Assembly: GCA_030837445.1 (NCBI GenBank)
Contig: JAUPKM010000150.1
Span: 1-29,728 of the forward strand
Direction: 5' to 3'
Length of the DNA: 29,728 nucleotides
Origin: Actinomycetota bacterium
GTDB taxonomy: Bacteria > Actinomycetota > Actinomycetes > S36-B12 > UBA10799
The first letter of the stretch is position 1. Every line of letters starts with the position of its first letter. Below are positions 8,062-13,600 of the stretch, piece after piece. The notes beneath the pieces were generated by a model. The model saw only the letters and a program-made list of their open reading frames with translations. It had not been told where the DNA came from and ran no database searches. Both the position numbers and the translations under genes were made by a program.

Positions 8062-8204
8062 CGAGCGGACATGGATTCGCCCTCCGGTAACGGCGGCAGG
8101 TTGCCGCCGAGCAGAATTGCCCGGGACGGTCAAGCGTCCCCGGGCCGCGGGGCTCGAACCCGCACTGCCATCACCAGATAACCGAAGGAACTCCGGCCCG
8201 CTCT
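8062..8204 (-). ncRNA. Y RNA-like element 3 with permuted tRNA mimic
   Basis: Closing helix GAGCGGG (8203-8197) with TCCGCTC (8069-8063). Ro-type motif GGGCCGGAG...TCGGTTATC ends at 8177. A long stem pairs 8178-8170 with 8091-8083 and GGCAG (8169-8165) with CTGCC (8099-8095), leaving a 3-nt bulge on the 3' strand. The enclosed module is a T arm GCGGG-TTCGAGC-CCCGC (8163-8147), a closed acceptor-like hairpin of about 10 bp with loop CTTGAC (8145-8119), and a short D-like arm TGC-TCGGCG-GCA. The D arm is weaker than in copies 1 and 2 and AA replaces UA before it. Only about 12 nt separate it from element 2. Confidence 0.6.
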
Positions 8205-8216
8205 TGGTCACGAGAG

Positions 8217-8361
8217 GCCGGGTAGGCGTGATTGTGACTGCCGGAAGCTGCTCTGCCGATTGAGCTACGACGCCACGGCACTCGACCGTGGTGACGACGG
8301 GACTCGAACCCGCAACCTGCCCAGTAGAAGTGGTAACCGACCGTCTCCGGCCCACCCGAAC
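8217..8361 (-). ncRNA. YrlA-type Y RNA, element 2
   Basis: Closing helix TCGGGTGGG (8359-8351) with CCTACCCGG (8226-8218). Ro-type motif GGGCCGGAGACGG + TCGGTTACC ends at 8332. The module order is T arm GCGGG-TTCGAGT-CCCGT (8313-8297), acceptor-like hairpin closed by a 7-nt loop (CCACGG 8291-8286 with CCGTGG 8278-8273, extended outward with two mismatches), the dinucleotide TA at the tRNA U8-A9 position (8267-8266), and a D arm GCTC-AATCGGCA-GAGC (8265-8250) with the GG that docks to the T loop. ACTG (8325-8322) pairs with CAGT (8240-8237) in the connecting stem. This is the tRNA-mimic layout known for YrlA. Confidence 0.72.
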
Positions 8362-8452
8362 CGCCCGCTGTTCACTTGTCGCACCCGAGTGTAGAGATCC
8401 ACCAGGTCCGGCCACCAGCGGATAACCCGAACGGCCCCAGCAGCCACGAAGG

Positions 8453-8592
8453 AGCCCCGGGCGGGTATGGTTCCATGACCGCCGGATGCCCGCCGCTCTG
8501 TCCGTTTGAGCTACGACGCCCGAAGCGTCGAGGGGACTCGAACCCCCAGCCTGCGGGTCCGGTAACCGACAATCGCCGGCCCACCCGGGACC
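8453..8592 (-). ncRNA. YrlA-type Y RNA, element 1
   Basis: Closing helix of 10 bp: CCCGGGTGGG (8589-8580) with CCCGCCCGGG (8465-8456), extendable by two more pairs. Ro-type motif GGGCCGGCGATTG + TCGGTTACC ends at 8561. The connecting stem pairs CCGGACCCGC (8562-8553) with GCGGG-CA-TCCGG (8493-8482), with a 2-nt bulge on the 3' strand. The tRNA mimic is T arm GGGGG-TTCGAGT-CCCCT (8547-8531), acceptor-like hairpin CGACGC-TTCGG-GCGTCG (8530-8514), TA (8513-8512), D arm GCTC-AAACGGACA-GAGC (8511-8495). A promoter-like TTGACC/CAGACT pair lies just upstream. Confidence 0.75.
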
Positions 8593-8599
8593 GGCCCCA

Positions 8600-8628
8600 A
8601 GTCTGCGGACCGCAGCACTATCGGTCAA
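8600..8628 (-). promoter_or_regulatory. Promoter for the Y RNA cluster
   Basis: On the minus strand TTGACC (8628-8623) is followed after exactly 17 nt by CAGACT (8605-8600), close to the actinomycete housekeeping consensus TTGACR-N17/18-TAGRRT. The expected start, about 7 nt further, is near 8593, which coincides with the first paired base region of RNA 1. Predicted from sequence only. Confidence 0.55.
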
Positions 8629-9083
8629 GCGCCCCGCCAGTGATCATGAAGTGAGTATGAAGTGATGTGATCGAGGGAGGAGAGCCCCAATCGCCGACGT
8701 GATCTGCTGAGCGGCCAGGCCGATGACGCCGCGACGAGCCAACCAGAGATATGGTCACTCATCGTCACCCGGCTCCAAGGGGCTGATCCATCCGGAGAGG
8801 TCAAGTCCCTGGGAGGCATTCCGAGAGCCGGTCTTGATCGCTGGGGCAAGAGGTTGAGGTACTTCTTGCGCGCTGGCCTTGCGTGAATGACCATCTCTTC
8901 GCTGTCTTCCAGCATGAGCACCACCGTCTCCGGGAAGCGGGCGCCGGTGTCGAATCCCAGGCGCAGTTCCCGGCGAATAGGGCCGTCCTCGGCGAGAGGC
9001 TCGATCCACACCGGCCACTCTGCTGCCTGGATCGCGTCCTGCGGTGAGACGCCGTGCTTGAGTGCGCTCGGGTGGACCTTCAT
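8625..9083 (-). CDS. Putative toxin of an RHH-antitoxin pair, with C-terminal extension
   Basis: Residues 1-80 match a small actinomycete toxin family always found next to an RHH protein: MKVHPSALKHGVSPQDAIQA, AEWPVWIEPL, RELRLGFDTGARF.ETVVL and a final KKYLNLLP. Relatives usually stop within a few residues of that LLP (about 80-95 residues). Here the frame continues for 72 more residues of unrelated, Arg- and Ser-rich sequence and runs up to the Y RNA promoter. The codon after LLP is CAG, one base from TAG, so stop loss is plausible. The start overlaps the antitoxin stop (ATGA), giving translational coupling. Whether the extended protein is active is unclear. Confidence 0.7.
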   Translation of the reverse strand: MKVHPSALKHGVSPQDAIQAAEWPVWIEPLAEDGPIRRELRLGFDTGARFPETVVLMLEDSEEMVIHARPARKKYLNLLPQRSRPALGMPPRDLTSPDGSAPWSRVTMSDHISGWLVAASSAWPLSRSRRRLGLSSLDHITSYSLHDHWRGA

Positions 9084-9313
9084 GCGGCGAAGCCGGCCAC
9101 AGCGGCCCGGATCGCCTCAGATCTGCTCATGTCGAGCTTGGCTGCCGCTGCGTCGAGTGCTTTGAGCTCCTCGGCGGTGAGCCGGACTGCCACGACCTGC
9201 ATCGGCTCAGCCCCGCGACCGGGGCGCCCACGGCCCCGCCGCTTGAGAGCATCGACGTCGTAGCCCGCTTCGGCCTCGTCGGCCCATCGCTGGATCTGAT
9301 ATTCACTCACCAT
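9080..9313 (-). CDS. Ribbon-helix-helix (CopG-type) antitoxin
   Basis: The 77-residue protein (MVSEYQIQRWADEAEAGYD, then VVAVRLTAEELKALDAAAAK and SRSEAIRAAVAGF) is a typical RHH DNA-binding antitoxin: beta strand VVAVRL, helix 1 TAEELKALDAAA, helix 2 SRSEAIRAAV. The AT-rich sequence just upstream, with TATACGATAT on the coding strand, reads as a -10 region so close that the mRNA may be leaderless. ATG 9313 was preferred because relatives begin with M-S-E; ATG 9319 in the same frame is possible. The 3' end overlaps the toxin start by 4 nt. It should neutralise the toxin and repress the operon. Confidence 0.8.
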   Translation of the reverse strand: MVSEYQIQRWADEAEAGYDVDALKRRGRGRPGRGAEPMQVVAVRLTAEELKALDAAAAKLDMSRSEAIRAAVAGFAA

Positions 9314-9320
9314 TCGCATA

Positions 9321-9331
9321 TCGTATAACGA
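9321..9331. promoter_or_regulatory. Candidate operator of the RHH/toxin operon
   Basis: TCGTATAACGA is an inverted repeat (TCGT-ATA-ACGA) overlapping the presumed -10 region directly upstream of the antitoxin start, the usual place for RHH autoregulation. Short, so moderate confidence. Confidence 0.4.
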
Positions 9332-9728
9332 AAATAGGTGACTTCCATGGGCTGTCCGGATCATCGAGTGGCGGATCTGGTGCGGGCTCCGTGAGGGAGC
9401 TGACCTCGGGGTGTCGCTGGCCAGTCCGGGCGTGATATCGGGGATGTCCGGCGTGCGGCGGTAAGGGGGCGGGTCCGTGGGTCGAGCAGACCTGCGCACA
9501 GGTCAGAGGCCAGTTTCTTGATCGGGAATTGGCCTTCTGAGTGACTGAAATGAGTGACTTGCACCTCAGGTCACCGCCAGGGAGCCTTCCGGCGTCTGCT
9601 TCAAGGGCGGACGCCATGAAGTGCGACGACGCTCCGAGCGTTCCCTTCGCCCGACTCCACCGGCGCTCACGCTGTGTTTGAGGCGATCATCTAGTGTCGG
9701 CGACGGGTCGTCTTCCCGGGGCGGCGTG
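9332..9728. other. Intergenic region with short palindromic and direct repeats
   Basis: No gene is convincing in this stretch. GACCTG-CGCA-CAGGTC at 9489-9504 is a perfect 6-bp inverted repeat, and TGAGTGACT is repeated at 9538-9546 and 9551-9559 (13-bp phase). Both could be regulator sites; nothing else was seen. Confidence 0.45.
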
Positions 9729-9962
9729 CTACTTGGCGCCGGTGATGCTCTGTCGGCGGAGGGCGGCCCGACGCCGGAACTCGTTGATGGTCGTCACCGC
9801 GACCTCGGCGGCCCCCAGCCACCCGTCGACTCCGTCGTACTCTGGCGAGGCGTTGATGGGGATTCCGTCGAGCTGGATCATGCCGTTGTCGTAGGCCATC
9901 AGCTTCAGGCATCCGCGAATCTCGGATAGCGTCCACAACGGGCAAAAACCGGCATATCTCAT
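9729..9962 (-). CDS. Small hypothetical protein
   Basis: The 77-residue frame has GC-rich third positions and ordinary globular composition (LKLMAYDNGMIQLDGIPINA, GVDGWLGAAEVAVTTINEF) without membrane segments or a motif I recognise. A shorter start at the internal Met (9899, MAYDNG) is possible. No clear ribosome binding site for either start. It faces the small membrane-protein gene divergently. Confidence 0.45.
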   Translation of the reverse strand: MRYAGFCPLWTLSEIRGCLKLMAYDNGMIQLDGIPINASPEYDGVDGWLGAAEVAVTTINEFRRRAALRRQSITGAK

Positions 9963-10112
9963 GTTCTGCCGACTGCGCTCCCTGTCATCGGTGACGATTT
10001 GTGATCAGCCAGCCGATTGAACTTGCCGAGGCGGAGGTCTTCCGTGCCCTGCCGTCGTCCGAGGTACTTCCTACAAGGGCGGAGACCGCCCCCCGAGCAC
10101 GGAGGGTCGAGA

Positions 10113-10490
10113 ATGCCCCTGATCGTGCGACTGATCTTGGTCGCAATATTCTTCGCTGCCGGATATCAGCGGGCGACGTGGTTCCGGAAGCGTTACGGTC
10201 GGACTCAGTGGGGTTGGCCTCCACTCGCCTGGGGCGCGGCGTGTGCTTTCTCGCTCTTCCTTGGTCTCCTGCTACTGGCGATCGCGGAACGTTCAGGGCG
10301 GGCCCAGACACCGACGCCGAGCCCATGGGTCAGCCCAGCCCCATTCGGTCAGCTTCCTGTTGCTGGCTACGGGACGCCGCCGCAGTACGGGACGCCGCCG
10401 CAGTACGGAGCTCCTCCCGATGGCCGTCACAACGAACCTGAGCCAAATCAGGTATGGAGACCCACATCTTGGGAGGAACCGGGGCGCTGA
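10113..10490 (+). CDS. Small membrane protein with proline-rich repeat tail
   Basis: ATG 10113 has GGAGG at 10101-10105, an ideal spacing. The 125-residue product has two hydrophobic helices (about residues 3-16, starting MPLIVRLILVAIFFAAGYQ, and about 37-57, GAACAFSLFLGLLLLAIAE) joined by a basic loop, then a Pro/Gly/Tyr-rich tail. The tail contains an 18-bp tandem duplication (10368-10385 and 10386-10403) encoding YGTPPQ twice. Such tails are common in small actinobacterial membrane proteins of unknown role. Confidence 0.75.
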   Translation: MPLIVRLILVAIFFAAGYQRATWFRKRYGRTQWGWPPLAWGAACAFSLFLGLLLLAIAERSGRAQTPTPSPWVSPAPFGQLPVAGYGTPPQYGTPPQYGAPPDGRHNEPEPNQVWRPTSWEEPGR

Positions 10491-10549
10491 GCCGGACGTC
10501 GGGATGGGCCTGGACGTGTCCAGACGCGCCTGGAGTCCACCGTGATGAG

Positions 10550-10825
10550 CTACGTCTCCCTCTCGCGGGAGTTCTCCTTCGTCGATTGGCTGCCGGTGTA
10601 CATCGTGGCGGTGCCGATCTGCTCGATCTCCTGCCCGTTCGGGGAGGTCTCGCCGTCACCGAGCTGGCCGTCGGCGGTCTCGCCCCAGCACCACAGGATG
10701 CCGTTCTCCTTGACGGCGCGCAGGTGTGGGACCATCCCTGCGGCCACGTCGGTCCAGGTGTCGGTCGCGGCCCCGATCCGCACCGGTGCGCCCATCTCGG
10801 GAAGCATCAAGCCGTCCCGTGGCAC
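10550..10825 (-). pseudogene. RCC1-repeat protein fragment
   Basis: The minus-strand frame reads PVRIGAATDTWTDVAAG, then GILWCWGETADGQLGDGE, the unmistakable RCC1 repeat (W..V..G..H..A...G.LWCWG.N..GQLGDG). About one and a half repeats remain; complete RCC1 proteins have at least five to seven. It ends in unrelated charged residues. No start signal. A remnant of a larger gene. Confidence 0.75.
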
Positions 10826-11077
10826 GTCGCGGAAGGCGCGACGATTCGGTCAGCCGCTCCGGTTTCTCTCCGAAACATTTCTTGGATCGAACCAAAATAT
10901 CGTGAGAGTCGCCTGGGTCGCGCTCACGATGTTAGGTGGACAGGCATTGACTGGCTGAAAGGATTTCTATCTCTATCAGATCACGGCGGGTCTGGTGGAA
11001 ACGTGTCCCGGGCGATGTCGGTGGCTCCGTCGATCCGGTGGAAGCCGGTTCTGCCTCACCTCACCCCGACACCGCTG

Positions 11078-11215
11078 CGGCGATACTTCGTCAAGGGCGG
11101 CAATCTGAACGTGTACACCGAGGCCGATCTGCGGGTCGTGGAAGACAGGCTCAACAGCTGTCCCCGAGAGATCCTCGGCTGGAGGACGCCCGCCGAGGTT
11201 CTCGGCAAGCAGTAA
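11078..11215 (+). pseudogene. C-terminal fragment of an IS30-family transposase
   Basis: The frame ending at stop 11213-11215 reads RRYFVKGGNLNVYTEADL and RLNSCPREILGWRTPAEVL, matching the end of IS30-type transposases (LPKGTDLS.Y.Q.DLD.....LN.RPRK.LG..TPAE). The N-terminal DNA-binding part and the first two catalytic Asp are absent. No terminal inverted repeats were found. Confidence 0.8.
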
Positions 11216-11234
11216 CGGTTGCCTCACCAAGCTG

Positions 11235-11453
11235 GTGCTGCAACGACCAGTTGAACCCGGGCAGCACACGTCCAGGGACTGCCGCCGGTTCCGCGTCACG
11301 CAGTCGATGGGAGCGGTCGGAACCAGCGCGGACAACGTGTTCCGTTGGGCTGTCCGCTTCAACACCCGACGCCGCCATTCCTGCTGCGGCAACCTCGGTT
11401 TCATTGCCCGCGAGAACCTCACCATCGCCGCTGCGCCGCACCAAGCGGCATAA
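11235..11453 (+). pseudogene. Internally deleted IS3-family transposase fragment
   Basis: The frame reads RFRVTQSMGAVGTSADN, the conserved block before the catalytic Glu in IS3 OrfB transposases, and then jumps to RFNTRRRHSCCGNLGF, the conserved C-terminal YN..R.HS..G..SP block. The roughly 60-residue segment that should lie between them, with the catalytic Glu, is missing, so this is a dead internal-deletion copy directly behind the IS30 remnant. Confidence 0.8.
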
Positions 11454-12404
11454 CCATCAAACCCCGTGTCCGAGATCCGGGGTAAAGGCCCGCGGCAACC
11501 ACTCACGTCGATCGGCATCGGTTGGACCTTCGGGTTGTGTACCCGCCTCTCGACCATCTCGATCACCCAGCGCTGCGGTTCGTTACCCGCAAAGGCGTAA
11601 TGCCCCGTGCACCCCCTAGGTATCGATGAGTCCATTGCGGGTGAGGTGCCCCATGCGGTACCAAAGATGTGATCGGTACATAGGGGGGGATCGCGTTGAC
11701 TCGAATCAACGTTGACACCGGGGTCCTGCGCGTACCTGGGACGTATCCGGCCTCGCAAGCGACCGCATCCGAGGGGGCGACCACCGGCATGAGCGCATCA
11801 TGCTGCCGCTCGTGTTAGCTCGGCGCGGTCACCTGAGCCATCCAGACGTACCTCGAGGGTTGGGCCGTCGACGCTGCTGTGGATGGCCTCCACCGGCATC
11901 GACGTGGGCCCCACGTGTGCTGCTGCGGCGGTACATGGTGGTGAGGGAACCGGCTGCCCTGGCTCGGCGGAGGCGCAACGTGACGGCGTGCGCGGTGGCC
12001 GAGCCCGGGCCGCTCGTGGCGGTCGTGCCCCGGAGCAGGTCGCAGCCCGGGCGCACCACGAGCGACCGCGTGCTGACGTGCGTGCTGCCGTCACCGCGAG
12101 CGCCGCATTGGTCGAGGCGGCGACAACGCGCGCGCCCAACGTCCCGACAGCCAGGAACCAGGCTGGGCGGCACCGGTCACAGTATTGGACCAGGAATGTC
12201 GAGCTGTCGTGGAACGGGCCCGCCTTGGTGTGGGCGGTCCACGGCATCCGAGCCGCGATCGATTTCGACGGCATCATGTGGTCATTCGCTCACCTTTCCA
12301 TGGGTTCGTGGACGTCTTTGACCTTCTCGTGGGTGTGTGGACGTCTTTGCGGGAATGTGTTGGGGAACCCTGAAGGTGAATTCAAGAAGAAAGGTTGCAG
12401 GGAC
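11454..12404. other. Gene-poor stretch between IS remnants and the LysR-like gene
   Basis: About 950 bp in which several overlapping frames exist on both strands, but none shows a family motif, a good start or consistent third-position GC. The right end (12308-12349) carries a direct repeat. Probably decayed DNA around former insertion elements. Confidence 0.45.
12308..12349 (+). repeat. Direct repeat upstream of the LysR-like gene
   Basis: GTGGACGTCTTTG occurs at 12308-12320 and 12337-12349, a 29-bp phase, each with a GACGTC palindrome core. A further 12-nt match (GTGGACGTCTTT) lies at 13464-13475, about 125 bp before the megasynthase start. Candidate regulator sites, possibly for the LysR-like protein. 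Confidence 0.5.
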
Positions 12405-12737
12405 GTGCAGAATCCCCAGATCAGCGCGCGGCACTGGGAGTTTCTTCGGGCTTTGGCGAGGCATGGCAGCATTGGGAATGTCGCGAGGAATGAGCACCAT
12501 TCGGAGACCGCCGTCCGGCGGCACCTGAGGGACCTTGCGCAAGCCTGCGCGGTCGAGGTGGTCGACACCAGCGAGGGTGTCGCCCGCGTGACGACCGCTG
12601 GCATGGTGCTGCTCGACAAGCTCGCTCCCATCCTCGACGAGCAGGAGAGCCTGGCCAGCCGGATGCAGCAGTTACTGACCCTGCGAGAAGAAGACCTCGT
12701 CCGGGACGAGAAGTTGCTGTCGGGGACGGCCCGCTGA
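12405..12737 (+). CDS. LysR-type winged-helix DNA-binding protein lacking the effector domain
   Basis: From GTG 12405 the 110-residue frame reads HWEFLRALARHGSIGNVAR, HHSETAVRRHLRDL and VARVTTAGMVLLDKLAPIL. This is the LysR winged helix (F..V...GS...AA..L..T..AVS..L..LE....V.L......R...LT.AG..LL) followed by the dimerisation helix with EEDLVRDEK. The substrate-binding domain of about 200 residues is absent, so it is either a minimal regulator or a truncated LysR. AAAGG lies about 10 nt before GTG. Leu90 is a TTA codon. It is the last gene before the megasynthase and has the same orientation, so it may regulate it. Confidence 0.7.
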   Translation: MQNPQISARHWEFLRALARHGSIGNVARNEHHSETAVRRHLRDLAQACAVEVVDTSEGVARVTTAGMVLLDKLAPILDEQESLASRMQQLLTLREEDLVRDEKLLSGTAR

Positions 12738-13600
12738 GCGGGCGGTCCGGCGAAGTCCGTCTCGGCCTCGGGGCCACCCGCGGCCTCACCCGCCCACCAC
12801 TCACCACATCGATACCTTCGCTACCCATCGAGTCGGCAGAGAGCTGCTTATAGCAGAACCGCGGGGCTTAGTCCATGAGTAGCGAGTATTTCCATACCGC
12901 CTCTTTTCGGCGGCGGTGAGGTCTTTCGGGGCGTCGGACGGTCGCTCAGGATGGCGGTATGCCTTCTCGGTACACTCGACACCTTCCGGTGACAGTTACG
13001 AGAGTGTCCGTGCCCTCGGTCGGTTTCTCTCTGTTCGGCTTTGCTGGGGGTCGTCGTGGAGGTGTCCACGACCCGCTGCGCGACTTCCGTGAGTCAGCTG
13101 GGGCGAAGGGCTGGAGAACGTTTGGTTACTTGAGCAGCATGTGGACCACTATCGAGGAAAGCCTCGTCAAGTGTTGCGTCAACCAGAATACTTGCCTGGT
13201 CGACTCACTGCCGTACGGCGAGGCAGGGATGTGTGCCTGCGGCGGAACTCGGATGGCGCGCTGTCGGTGCTCGGCAGAGATGCTGTCGCAGTCGTCTTGC
13301 TGCCCGACGGTGCCGCGAGCACCGCCCGGGTAATCTGACGTACCGCGGCGGACCGATTCTTCGGTCTCAGGTGGAACCCTTTCCCGATCCGGGGCGTTCC
13401 TTGCTCGAGGACGACGCCCAGGCCGAGGGCCGTGTCGCGGGCCTCGTGGAACTCGGTCATCGGGTGGACGTCTTTTGTGAGGTGGCTGGCGCGTCGAAGG
13501 GCGATGGCCACCTGCTTTTTCCACGTGTATTGCCAGTTCTCCGTGTGATGGGTCGCTGAACGGTTCCCCCACAACCACCAACTGTAGGAGCTAGAGGAGA
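12738..13600. other. Long leader/intergenic region before the megasynthase
   Basis: About 860 bp without a convincing gene. Structures seen are CTGCT-TAT-AGCAG (12844-12856), CCGCC-TCTTTTC-GGCGG (12897-12913), and a 9-bp inverted repeat CATACCGCC (12893-12901)/GGCGGTATG (12953-12961). The GTGGACGTCTTT motif is at 13464-13475. The promoter of the megasynthase must be here or further upstream; I could not identify it. Open frames at 13126-13581 (minus) and 12959-13333 (plus) show no family features. Confidence 0.5.

Noticed and set aside
8147..8547. Ordinary tRNA genes, suggested by three GGTTCGAGTCC-type T arms and two GCTCA...GAGC D arms
   Set aside because: The T arm precedes the D arm, no anticodon arm lies between D and T arms in the right order, and the acceptor stem is closed by a loop. 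The arrangement fits YrlA-type Y RNAs beside rsr.
10976..11758. A 260-codon minus-strand frame over the IS remnants
   Set aside because: It overlaps recognisable IS30 and IS3 transposase sequence on the plus strand and has no motif of its own. The segment near 11490-11610 looks slightly protein-like but matched nothing I know.
11883..12404. An N-terminal extension of the LysR-like gene in the same frame
   Set aside because: The extension has Ala/Arg-rich, non-domain sequence and crosses the direct repeats. The winged-helix domain begins right after GTG 12405.
12959..13581. Open frames on both strands before the megasynthase (12959-13333 plus, 13126-13581 and 13179-13574 minus)
   Set aside because: No ribosome binding site, no recognisable domain, and inconsistent codon use. 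They may be remnants but cannot be supported as genes.
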